From contig DATFDL010000537.1 in NCBI GenBank assembly GCA_035252155.1, forward strand, positions 1 through 6,045: a DNA stretch of 6,045 bases, given 5' to 3'. Position 1 is the stretch's first letter. Each line of letters begins with the position of its first letter. Below the pieces are notes generated by a model that had not been told where the DNA came from, made no database searches, and worked only from the letters and a program-made list of their open reading frames with translations. Source of the DNA: JAICLL01 sp035252155 (GTDB lineage Bacteria > Planctomycetota > Planctomycetia > Pirellulales > JAICIG01). The translations under genes and the position numbers were made by a program. Shown here in pieces: positions 1 to 5,775 of this stretch.

Positions 1-1109
1 TGCCACTCGCCCGTCCCCTCGCGGCTGACCAGAGCATAGCCCGACCAGTCGCCGCGCGCACCCGCGCGTCGTTCTTCGGCGAACCGCAGCATGACGCCGT
101 GGTCGCTTCCCGGCGACTCGACTTGCCGGCGAACAAGCGACGTGACGTCGAACAACTTCCAACCTTCGCCGGCGGTCATCGCGTGTTCACCGGCAGACTC
201 TTCGGCGAACGACGGCTGGTTTTGCCACGAAGTCGATTCGTTCCAACCGCCACGCACTTCGTGGATGCCGATGGTGGTAGGCTCGTTGCGCAGTTTGGTG
301 TCGCGCGAGTACATCGCCAACAAAAACCTCACATTGGGCTGGGAGATTTCTTGGTGCCCGAGTGGTTGCCACGCCACCAGGGTGCGCACGCCGCCGTCGT
401 TGTTGTCTATGCCGATGTTGTCCACGTGTCCGTGGTTCCATCGCGGCAAATACGCCAGAATCATGGTGTCGGCCGTCACAGGCAGCCGACGCACGATACG
501 GCCCGAGACCTGCGCCACGAGCTCATCGGCGACAGCAGCGTCGTTGTCGACGATATCCAACGAAAGATCGTCGAAGTATGCTTTTCCCTTGCCGGTCAGG
601 GCCGCCCGCACCATCAATCGCGCCGTTCCCGCGGGAATCGTCAGTTCGTCTGCCTCGACCCGCGTCCAGCCGTGCGTGCCGCGAAAGACCGGCGTACTGA
701 CGAAGCCGATCATCTGCCCGCCGCCCTTCGCCCAGCACTGCACGCAGACGTTGGCGGCTTCGGCATCGTCGGTGCGAAGATAGGCCGAAAGGCGAACGGT
801 CTTCCCGGCGGGAAACTTTGGAACCTCTTGCAGCCAGTTGTTAGATACGGTTTGATCGTAATCGTGCTCGTTGGCGATCGCCAAGCAGGCATCGCCGGCG
901 CGAGAATGGTCTGTGTCTCGCCACATGCGCAGGCCCGTGGCCGGCACCAGTGCGGCGAACCAACCAGGAGGCGACTGCTGGGCGCCGGCGTCTTCTTCCG
1001 CGCCACTGTTGGTTAACAGGTTGGCCGCCTCCGCGGCAAAGGCACGCGGCACGGCGATCGCAAGTAGCCCGGTGAACACCAGTCGGGCACAGAACGCGAG
1101 GCATTGCAT
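1..1109 (-). CDS. Secreted protein with CBM-like and DNRLRE (CBM96-type) domains, 3' end outside window
   Basis: The frame is open without a stop from the ATG at 1109 to the window edge (369 full codons), so the gene is partial at its C-terminus. Residues 1-25 are a signal peptide with a hydrophobic core (LVFTGLLAIAV) and an AFA|A cleavage site, so the product is exported. Residues about 29-187 look like a jelly-roll carbohydrate-binding module of the CBM4/9 type: it opens NLLTNSGAEED, has PPGW near residue 50, and closes with AYFDDLSLDI. Residues about 209-369 match a DNRLRE domain: VTADTMIL, then GGWNESTSWQNQPSF, then LFDVTSLVRRQV and a final YALVSREGTGEW. In that family the domain ends soon after such a motif, so probably only a short C-terminal piece is missing. 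Both modules are non-catalytic and are usually found on secreted or surface proteins that bind glycans. No catalytic domain is visible, so a specific role cannot be given. The start is supported by a strong Shine-Dalgarno sequence. Confidence 0.85.
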   Translation of the reverse strand, partial: MQCLAFCARLVFTGLLAIAVPRAFAAEAANLLTNSGAEEDAGAQQSPPGWFAALVPATGLRMWRDTDHSRAGDACLAIANEHDYDQTVSNNWLQEVPKFPAGKTVRLSAYLRTDDAEAANVCVQCWAKGGGQMIGFVSTPVFRGTHGWTRVEADELTIPAGTARLMVRAALTGKGKAYFDDLSLDIVDNDAAVADELVAQVSGRIVRRLPVTADTMILAYLPRWNHGHVDNIGIDNNDGGVRTLVAWQPLGHQEISQPNVRFLLAMYSRDTKLRNEPTTIGIHEVRGGWNESTSWQNQPSFAEESAGEHAMTAGEGWKLFDVTSLVRRQVESPGSDHGVMLRFAEERRAGARGDWSGYALVSREGTGEW

Positions 1110-1117
1110 GGGTCGGT

Positions 1118-1123
1118 CTCCTT
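1118..1123 (-). promoter_or_regulatory. Ribosome binding site AAGGAG for the secreted protein
   Basis: On the minus strand AAGGAG ends 8 nt before the ATG at 1109. It is the best Shine-Dalgarno match among the minus-strand genes in this window and fixes the start, which is also where the signal peptide begins. A nearby ATG at 1104 is in another frame. Confidence 0.8.
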
Positions 1124-1157
1124 TCTCGGGTATATAGTCTCTTCCAGAGACCGTAAT

Positions 1158-1220
1158 CGTAGGATGACCTTCCTAGGTCGTCCAGAGTGGCGCAGGACGA
1201 CCTAGGAAGGTCATCCCACG
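1158..1220. repeat. REP/BIME-like pair of inverted palindromes
   Basis: Positions 1158-1183 pair with 1195-1220 at 25 of 26 positions. The inner 22 bp (1162-1183 against 1195-1216) are perfect, with an 11-nt spacer. Each 22-bp arm is also nearly self-complementary: GGATGACCT, a TCCT loop, then AGGTCGTCC, with one T-G wobble. The unit is therefore two inverted copies of a small hairpin, the arrangement of bacterial REP pairs. A GTAG tetranucleotide (1159-1162) sits at the foot of one copy and GTGG at the foot of the other; GTAG-like feet are known for REPs mobilised by RAYT transposases. It lies between the end of dcd and the start of the secreted protein gene. No T-run follows on either strand, so it is not a classic intrinsic terminator, although it could stabilise transcript ends. 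Confidence 0.85.
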
Positions 1221-1263
1221 GCTGGCCGGAGATTCGCAAGCTCTGCATATGCTTACGCCCTCG

Positions 1264-1315
1264 GTCGCCTCTCGCTAACGCAACCATACGCTACTTTCGC
1301 GGAGCGAAAGGCGAC
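1264..1315. repeat. Nested inverted repeat downstream of dcd
   Basis: Positions 1264-1276 pair with 1303-1315 at 12 of 13 positions. An alternative, tighter hairpin uses the right half only: CTTTCGC (1294-1300), loop GGA, GCGAAAG (1304-1310). The two folds are mutually exclusive. The element starts 18 bp past the dcd stop and has no T-run, so terminator function is uncertain. The sequence has the look of a dispersed intergenic repeat, but that cannot be shown from one copy. Confidence 0.6.
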
Positions 1316-1333
1316 TTTGTCGGCAACAACACT

Positions 1334-1912
1334 TCACCCGTGCGATCGCTCGATCCCAAAATCGAGCTGCAACTGCGGGTCGGGCTCGCCGTGGGGCGTC
1401 AGCTCTTTGAAGAGCAGGCTGGGCTGAATGTCTTTGTTGTGTTGATACTTGTTGCTGGCGTAGGCCGTATAGTCGCCGGCAAGCTGGTGATAAAAAATCT
1501 GGCAGATCGAGACGCCCGCGTAGATCCGCACCGGCTGCACGGCGAACATCTCCAGCGTCCAATAGCCGCAAAAACCCACGTCGCCAAAGCCCGCCGTGAC
1601 ATGCACAAACAGCCCCAGCCGGCCCACCGACGAACGCCCCTCGATCATCGGCACCAGCCCGCGGGTCTCGGTGCGCTCGATCGTGCGGCCCAGATAAAGC
1701 TGATTGGGCGTCAGTACCAGTCCCTCGGGCGGAATCGTCAACCGCCGCACGCGGTTGGCCTTTCGCATGTCGAGCACCACCTCTTCGTAGGTCATCAGCT
1801 CATCATGCAGCGAAAGATTGTAGCTGTTTGGGTTCAGATGGCTCTCGTCAAACGGGTCGATGACGATGTTCTGCCCCAGTTGGCGGCGAATCTCCAGGCC
1901 CGAAAGGATCAT
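1334..1912 (-). CDS. dcd: dCTP deaminase
   Basis: The 192-aa product matches the usual length of dCTP deaminase (E. coli about 193 aa). The enzyme deaminates dCTP to dUTP in the cytoplasm, feeding dTMP synthesis. It begins MILSGLEIRRQL and has LNPNSYNLSLHDEL (27-39), the signature EGRSSVGRLGLFVHVTAGFG (91-110) and GYWTLEMF (116-123). The glutamate of TLE (E121) corresponds to the catalytic acid of the family, and the RSS/GRLGL segment to the nucleotide-binding motif. I chose the ATG at 1912 because it starts the conserved N-terminus and has GGAG at 1921-1924, 8 nt upstream; the frame is open farther up (to 2035), but that part is nth read in another frame. The start overlaps the nth stop as ATGA (1912-1909), implying translational coupling. 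Whether it also has dUTPase activity, as in bifunctional Dcd-Dut enzymes, cannot be told by eye. Confidence 0.95.
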   Translation of the reverse strand: MILSGLEIRRQLGQNIVIDPFDESHLNPNSYNLSLHDELMTYEEVVLDMRKANRVRRLTIPPEGLVLTPNQLYLGRTIERTETRGLVPMIEGRSSVGRLGLFVHVTAGFGDVGFCGYWTLEMFAVQPVRIYAGVSICQIFYHQLAGDYTAYASNKYQHNKDIQPSLLFKELTPHGEPDPQLQLDFGIERSHG

Positions 1913-2580
1913 GCGTGGCTCTCCACTCCAACTCGCGGGCAGATTTTCGCCAACGTGCATTCGCCGCACTTGGGCCGGCGGGCGACGCAGATCCGCCGGC
2001 CGTGATGAATCAACCGATGACTGAAATCGACCCATTCGCGTTTGGGCAGAGCGGCCATCAGGTCGCGCTCGATTTTTTCGGGATCGTTTTCGGCGGTCAG
2101 GCCCAGCCGCTGTGTGATCCGCCGCACGTGCGTATCGACCACCACGCCCGACGCGATGCCGAAGGCCGTGCCTAGCACCACATTGGCGGTTTTCCGCCCC
2201 ACGCCGGGCAACTCGACCAGCTTATCGAGCGATTGCGGCACTTCGCCGCCATGCTCCTGCGCCAGCCGTCCGCACGCGGCCTGGATGCTTTTGGCCTTCG
2301 CCCGGAAAAAGCCGGTGCTTTTAATCTGCTTTTCTAGTTCCTTCGATTTGGCCGCGGCATAAGCGGCGGCCGAGCGGTATTTGCGAAACAAGTCTTTGGT
2401 CACCAGGTTGACCCGCACGTCGGTACACTGGGCCGAGAGAATCGTGGCGATGAGCAACTCCAGCGGCGACTGAAAATTCAGCGCGCACCTGGCGTCGGGA
2501 TAGGTCTTGGCCAGCAGCCGGGCGACTTTGGCGGCGTGGCGTTTGGCACCCTGGAGTTTGTCTTTGGCGGTGGCGACCAT
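1909..2580 (-). CDS. nth: Endonuclease III (DNA glycosylase/AP lyase)
   Basis: The 223-aa product is close to E. coli Nth (211 aa). This base-excision repair enzyme removes oxidised pyrimidines and cuts at the abasic site. The helix-hairpin-helix LPGVGRKTANVVL (124-136) carries the catalytic lysine K130, and VDTHVRRITQRLGL (148-161) carries the catalytic aspartate D149. The C-terminal [4Fe-4S] loop is complete, with Cys198, Cys205, Cys208 and Cys214 in C-x6-C-x2-C-x5-C spacing. The N-terminal LLIATILSAQCTD (42-54) is also typical. The ATG at 2580 is chosen because family similarity begins just after it. The frame stays open up to 2895, but that extension is arginine-rich and is the SDR gene read in another frame. 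No good Shine-Dalgarno sequence precedes the start. It lies 95 bp after the SDR gene and overlaps dcd by 4 bp. Confidence 0.96.
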   Translation of the reverse strand: MVATAKDKLQGAKRHAAKVARLLAKTYPDARCALNFQSPLELLIATILSAQCTDVRVNLVTKDLFRKYRSAAAYAAAKSKELEKQIKSTGFFRAKAKSIQAACGRLAQEHGGEVPQSLDKLVELPGVGRKTANVVLGTAFGIASGVVVDTHVRRITQRLGLTAENDPEKIERDLMAALPKREWVDFSHRLIHHGRRICVARRPKCGECTLAKICPRVGVESHA

Positions 2581-2675
2581 CCGGTGGCAAAAAAAGACGA
2601 GTCGATCGGGCGGCGTGCAGCTTGTCGAGTCGATTCTCAAAGCCGAGGCGCGGCCTGTCAAGTAGCCGATACCCG

Positions 2676-3458
2676 TCAAGTGCCCGACGTGCCGAGAATG
2701 TTTTGATCGAAGTCGATGATCGAGCCAGTCATCAAGCCCGACCGCTCCGAAAGCAAAAACGCGACCACCTGCGCCACTTCCTGCGGCTTCACCAGGCGGC
2801 CGAGCGGCTGGGCCCGCTCGGCCTGTTCGAGCCAATCGTCGGCGGCGTTGTGAAACCGCTTTTGAATGGCGTCTTCGCCGGGCGTGTCCATCCACCCGAG
2901 ATTCAGCCCGTTGACGCGAATTCGCTGCTTGACGACCGAATTGGCGACGTTCTTGGTGAGCGTGACCAACGCTCCCTTCGAGGCCGAGTAGGGCGTGAGG
3001 AACGGCTGCCCGCCGTGGCTCGAAACGCTGATGATATTGACGATCGAGCCGTGGATGCCTTGCTCGATCATCAATCGCAGCGCCCCTTGCATGAGGAAGA
3101 ACGGGGCGCGCACATTCAACGCCATGATGCGCTCGAATAACTCCGGCGTCGAATCAAGAATCGAGCCGCGCTCGGAGGTCGCCGCGCTGTTCACCAAAAA
3201 GTCGACCCGGCCAAATTCGTTGCGGGCAGACTCAACGACCTTGCGACAATCTTCGACGCGGCCCAAGTCGGCGGCCACGTAGACTGTGCGGCAGCCGTGT
3301 TTGCTAAGTTCCTCGGCAAGGCGACCGCCCCGCTCGGCGTTACGCCCGCAAACGACCAGACCGCCGATCATGCCTTCGGCGATCAATTGCCGGGCGATCG
3401 CTTCACCCAGTCCTTGCGTGCTGCCGGTAACGATGGCGATTTTATTCTGTGGATTCAT
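2676..3458 (-). CDS. SDR family NAD(P)-dependent oxidoreductase
   Basis: The 260-aa product is a classical short-chain dehydrogenase/reductase with a Rossmann fold. The cofactor motif TGSTQGLG is at residues 11-18, and the usual NNAG is replaced by NSAA (90-93). The catalytic tetrad is complete: N115, S144, Y157 and K161 (YSASK, with Ser 13 residues before Tyr). Late motifs are LNLGWMDTPGED (185-196), QPLGRLVKPQEVA (217-229) and MTGSIIDFDQN. The substrate cannot be assigned. The ATG at 3458 is preferred; an in-frame TTG at 3470 would add four residues (start MNAP), and neither has a clear Shine-Dalgarno sequence. A TAGAAT hexamer (minus strand, 3502-3497) is a possible -10 box, but no convincing -35 is seen. 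It could be the first gene of a transcript with nth and dcd, although the 95-bp gap to nth leaves that open. Confidence 0.92.
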   Translation of the reverse strand: MNPQNKIAIVTGSTQGLGEAIARQLIAEGMIGGLVVCGRNAERGGRLAEELSKHGCRTVYVAADLGRVEDCRKVVESARNEFGRVDFLVNSAATSERGSILDSTPELFERIMALNVRAPFFLMQGALRLMIEQGIHGSIVNIISVSSHGGQPFLTPYSASKGALVTLTKNVANSVVKQRIRVNGLNLGWMDTPGEDAIQKRFHNAADDWLEQAERAQPLGRLVKPQEVAQVVAFLLSERSGLMTGSIIDFDQNILGTSGT

Positions 3459-3540
3459 CGGAGCGTTCAATTGACGGACAAATAACAGGCCAGATTATTC
3501 TACAGCGTGCGATGATGCTCAAGGGTGAGAACGACGCAGC

Positions 3541-3568
3541 ATTCAGGATTCGGGATTCAGGATTCGGG
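3541..3568. repeat. Heptamer tandem repeat (ATTCRGG)x4
   Basis: Four consecutive 7-mers alternate ATTCAGG and ATTCGGG, equivalent to two perfect copies of a 14-mer. It lies in the 200-bp non-coding stretch (3459-3658) between the SDR start and the gene relic. No gene is seen in that stretch, and reading frames across the repeat are low-complexity. Confidence 0.9.
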
Positions 3569-3630
3569 AAGCTTCTCCATGCCGGCCTCGCCTTGTCGCC
3601 CACTCGCCCCATCGCCGTGTCGTCCACTCC

Positions 3631-3655
3631 ATTCCGCACTCCGCATTCCGCACTC
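3631..3655. repeat. Heptamer tandem repeat (AYTCCGC)x3.6
   Basis: ATTCCGC and ACTCCGC alternate for 25 bp, the same 7/14-bp periodicity as the repeat at 3541-3568 but with a different unit. It ends 4 bp before the stop codon of the gene relic at 3659. Confidence 0.85.
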
Positions 3656-3658
3656 TTT

Positions 3659-3960
3659 CTAGCCGTTTTCCGCCAGCCCTTGCAGCGTCTTGTGGACGGT
3701 CGTTCGCACGCCCGACAGATACGCCGCGTCCTGCTTTTCGCGATCGAACTCGGCGTTGAACGCCGGCACGTCGATCGCCCTGCGCAGCTCTTCCTGCAAC
3801 CGCGCCGGCTGAAGCGCCTCGACTTCAAACACCTGGCGCCCATGCCGGGCGACGAATTTTTTGTAGTTGGACGAAGTGGTCGATGTCATCGCCGCGGAGG
3901 ATCGGCTCGACGCGGCAGGGCACGTTTTCGAGCCCGGCCAATCGGGCCGCGGCATGCTGT
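3659..3960 (-). pseudogene. Frameshifted 3' remnant of an unrecognised gene
   Basis: From about 3860 down to the TAG at 3661-3659 the minus strand codes for a convincing protein tail (FVARHGRQVFEVEALQPARL, then RRAIDVPAFNAEFDREKQDA, ending LQGLAENG) with strongly GC-rich third codon positions. Upstream, that frame turns into serine/threonine-rich low-complexity sequence. The neighbouring frame instead reads ARLAGLENVPCRVEP followed by ILRGDDIDHFVQLQK, which looks like real protein. The two join if one base is lost from the A6 run (T6 on plus, 3857-3862), giving ...HFVQLQK-FVARHG.... No start codon with a ribosome binding site is visible, and the 5' part is missing near the IS element. I do not recognise the family. 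The upper limit 3960 is approximate, because frame continuity into 3961-4056 may be coincidental. A sequencing error in the homopolymer is possible. Confidence 0.55.
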
Positions 3961-4013
3961 GTTTTGCCAAACCGTGTTCTGGCGAAACTGAGTTGGCTAT
4001 AGAGGAATAGAAG

Positions 4014-4092
4014 CGGGGACGCCTCGAGATCGGGTAAGGTTGGGTGTTCGTTTCAACCCCATCCCTACCCTATTTGTAGAAGGTCGTCCCCG
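4014..4092 (+). promoter_or_regulatory. Folded leader of the transposase gene
   Basis: An outer 8-bp stem (CGGGGACG 4014-4021 with CGTCCCCG 4085-4092) encloses an inner hairpin, 4032-4044 with 4058-4070, with 11 of 13 positions paired. The 3' arm of the outer stem covers the space between the Shine-Dalgarno sequence AGAAGG (4078-4083) and the GTG start at 4092, and includes the first base of that start. Such a fold in a transcript entering from outside could reduce transposase translation; that role is inferred by analogy with other insertion sequences. Confidence 0.5.
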
Positions 4093-5432
4093 TGCATAAG
4101 AGAAAAGCCTATCGTGCAACGAATGTCAACCAGGTGCGGTTTGAGGAGCTGGCGCGGACTGTGGCGGGCCGTCGGGTTTCGCTGGGCATGGATGTCGGAA
4201 AGTACGAGATTCTGGGCGTCCTGCGGAGCCCCGACGGCGAGTTCGAGCGGCCTTGGAAGGCCAAGAACCCGTCGGAAATCCGGTTCGTCGCCAAGCAGCT
4301 TCGGTCGCTTGCTGACACTTGCGAGTTGAAGGTGGCCATGGAACCGACCGGAACTTATGGAGATCCCTTGCGGGCCCAGTTGCACCAGCGAGGCATCGAG
4401 TTGGTTCGGGTGGGCGGCAAGGCGGCCCACGACTATGCGGAGATTTTTGACGGCGTGCCCTCGCAGCACGACGGCAAGGACGCGGCCGTCGTGGCCGAAC
4501 TGGCGGCCATCGGCAAGTGCCAGCCGTGGGTTTACCGCGAGCCGAGCGATGAAGAGGCGGAACTGGCGTATTGGGTCGATTGGTTGGACGCTCAAGACAG
4601 GATCCTGCGGCTGTGGACCGGTCGTCTGGAGGGCCTGCTGGCGCGCCATTGGCCCGAGGCGACGCGGCTGATCGAGCTGTATAGCGTCACGCTGCTCAGC
4701 GCCTTGGCGCGTTACGGCGGCCCGGCGGCGCTGGCGGCCGATTCGTCGGCCGCCGCGCGGCTGGCCCAATGGGGCCGTTACTCCCAGGATGATCCGGTGG
4801 TTGCCAACGTCGTGGTCTCGGCGAAGCAAACCGTGGGCGTCGGGCAGCGGCCAGCAGAGGTGCGGCGTATTCAAGACTACGCATCCTTGGCGCTAGCGGC
4901 CTATCGCGAGAAGCAGAAAGCCGAGCGGCGTCTGAAGAAGCTCGCCTCGGGCCACGAGACGCTGCTTCGCATGGCCCGTGTGGTCGGCACTTGTACGGCT
5001 TGCGTGCTGTGGGTCATGCTGGGCGATCCGGCGGATTATCCCTGCGGAGCGGCTTATCGCAAGGCGGCCGGCCTGAACCTGAAGGAACGCAGCAGCGGCC
5101 GGTATCAGGGACAGTTGAAGATCACCAAGCGCGGCTCCTCGCTGGTGCGGCGTTGGCTGTACTTCGCGGCGATGCGCGTCGTGCAAGATCCCGCCGTCTG
5201 GCCTTGGTTCCAAGCGAAAAAAGTCAAAGACAAAGACCGCGGCAACGGGGCGTTGATTGCCGTGGCGCGGAAGTTGATGCTGGCGGCGCACGCGGTCGGT
5301 GCTCGCGGCGAAACGTTCGACGTGCGGCGGCTCTTGCCCGGCAGGCCGTTGGCCGGGGACGATCTGCGGCGGTTGGGCCAGGGCCAGGTCAGAGCGGTCG
5401 TACAAGTAGCGGAAGAAGACATTCCTTTTTAG
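4092..5432 (+). CDS. IS110-family transposase (RNA-guided DEDD/serine recombinase)
   Basis: The 446-aa protein has the two-domain architecture of the IS110 family. The N-terminal RuvC-like DEDD domain has D34 (LGMDVGK), E84 (AMEPTGTYG) and D127/D130 (QHDGKDAAVVAELA), with spacing matching the family. A charged, probably coiled linker (about 265-290, YREKQKAERRLKKLAS) leads to the C-terminal Transposase_20 domain, with ARVVGTCTACVLWVMLGDP (295-313), KAAGLNLKERSSG (324-336) and KITKRGSSLVRRWL (343-356). The nucleophilic serine is probably in the SSG motif (S334 or S335); an alignment is needed to say which. Nothing is broken, so the enzyme may be active. It is longer than many family members (about 330-400 aa). 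The GTG start at 4092 is backed by AGAAGG 8 nt upstream; the next in-frame methionine (M33) is inside the first catalytic motif. Family enzymes use a bridge RNA to pair donor and target DNA. Confidence 0.93.
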   Translation: MHKRKAYRATNVNQVRFEELARTVAGRRVSLGMDVGKYEILGVLRSPDGEFERPWKAKNPSEIRFVAKQLRSLADTCELKVAMEPTGTYGDPLRAQLHQRGIELVRVGGKAAHDYAEIFDGVPSQHDGKDAAVVAELAAIGKCQPWVYREPSDEEAELAYWVDWLDAQDRILRLWTGRLEGLLARHWPEATRLIELYSVTLLSALARYGGPAALAADSSAAARLAQWGRYSQDDPVVANVVVSAKQTVGVGQRPAEVRRIQDYASLALAAYREKQKAERRLKKLASGHETLLRMARVVGTCTACVLWVMLGDPADYPCGAAYRKAAGLNLKERSSGRYQGQLKITKRGSSLVRRWLYFAAMRVVQDPAVWPWFQAKKVKDKDRGNGALIAVARKLMLAAHAVGARGETFDVRRLLPGRPLAGDDLRRLGQGQVRAVVQVAEEDIPF

Positions 5433-5448
5433 TTGGGGTGCGGTGGCC

Positions 5449-5652
5449 GCGTGCTGGCGGCTGGCGAACGATCGCTTGGAGCCTTCGCCGCCCTCCGGCC
5501 TGCCCCCCCGCGTCCCATCCATGCGGCATGTTCGCGTACATTCTTCGGTTGATGGAAGTGACCTGCCCCACGGGCAAGTTGGGTTGCGAACCTGCCGCAT
5601 GTCTGGGCCTGCGGGCGGCGTCCAAGCGATCGTTCGCCAGCCGCCAGCACGC
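5449..5652. repeat. 32-bp perfect inverted repeat with a folded 140-nt interior
   Basis: Positions 5449-5480 and 5621-5652 are perfect reverse complements over 32 bp. Inside, 5486-5493 pairs with 5613-5620 (8 bp), and 5520-5535 pairs with 5586-5601 at 15 of 16 positions. Two small hairpins form the tip: 5543-5546/5555-5558 and 5564-5568/5572-5576. The whole unit begins 16 bp after the transposase stop. Pairing at several nested levels is far beyond chance. Frames that cross it are low-complexity, so it is treated as non-coding. Confidence 0.95.
5449..5652 (+). ncRNA. Candidate bridge RNA or other structured RNA of the IS110 element
   Basis: In the IS1111 branch of the IS110 family the guide (bridge) RNA is encoded in the 3' non-coding end, where this structure lies. 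The fold has stems interrupted by large asymmetric internal loops (5494-5519 opposite 5602-5612, and the tip 5536-5585), which could hold guide segments. Its size (about 200 nt) is near that of the characterised IS621 bridge RNA (177 nt). Against this, a 32-bp perfect outer duplex is unusual for that RNA class, and I found no obvious match between the loops and the flanking DNA. A MITE-like palindromic element is the main alternative. Confidence 0.3.
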
Positions 5653-5775
5653 TCCCCAGCGGATTCAGGTGGTCAGAAACCGATTTACGATTTCCAGTTC
5701 CCAGGAGAAACGCCTACCTCAATCGTTGTCTTGCGTCTGTTCCGTCGGTGCTGTCCCGGCCACCTTCCGACATGT

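Larger units (their letters stand above)
4014..5652 (+). mobile_element. IS110-family insertion sequence (ends approximate)
   Basis: A complete IS110-type recombinase gene is flanked by structured non-coding DNA on both sides: a hairpin leader at 4014-4092 and a 204-nt inverted-repeat structure at 5449-5652. IS110 elements lack ordinary terminal inverted repeats and usually make little or no target duplication, so the termini cannot be read from a single copy. The limits given are the outer edges of the visible structures. The segment 3961-4013 could belong either to the IS or to the chromosome. The element sits beside a broken gene, which fits insertion or later decay at this site. Confidence 0.6.

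Noticed and set aside
99..1016. Long plus-strand open frame (305 codons)
   Set aside because: It is antisense to the secreted protein gene, is arginine- and histidine-rich, has no recognisable motif and no ribosome binding site; the minus strand shows clear domains.
1158..1220. Intrinsic terminator for dcd
   Set aside because: The stem is strong, but no T-run follows it on the minus strand; the paired hairpin units fit a REP-type repeat better.
1187..2005. Plus-strand open frame of 272 codons
   Set aside because: Antisense to dcd, and its start lies in the REP-like palindrome. Dcd motifs on the other strand are unambiguous.
1913..2035. N-terminal extension of dcd to 2035
   Set aside because: The extra 41 residues are nth sequence in another frame; family similarity begins at the ATG at 1912, which has its own GGAG.
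2581..2895. N-terminal extension of nth to 2895
   Set aside because: It overlaps the SDR gene in another frame and is low-complexity; Nth proteins start near the 2580 ATG.
4065..4874. Minus-strand open frame of 269 codons
   Set aside because: Antisense to the transposase; long shadow frames are expected in GC-rich genes.
4893..5600. Minus-strand open frame of 235 codons across the transposase end
   Set aside because: It crosses both the transposase and the folded 3' structure, shows no motif, and is arginine/proline-rich as expected for a shadow.
3979..5640. 8-bp inverted match CTGGCGAA (3979-3986) and TTCGCCAG (5633-5640) as IS terminal repeats
   Set aside because: The right copy is part of the 32-bp palindrome, so the same octamer also occurs at 5461-5468; the match is short and not diagnostic of IS ends.
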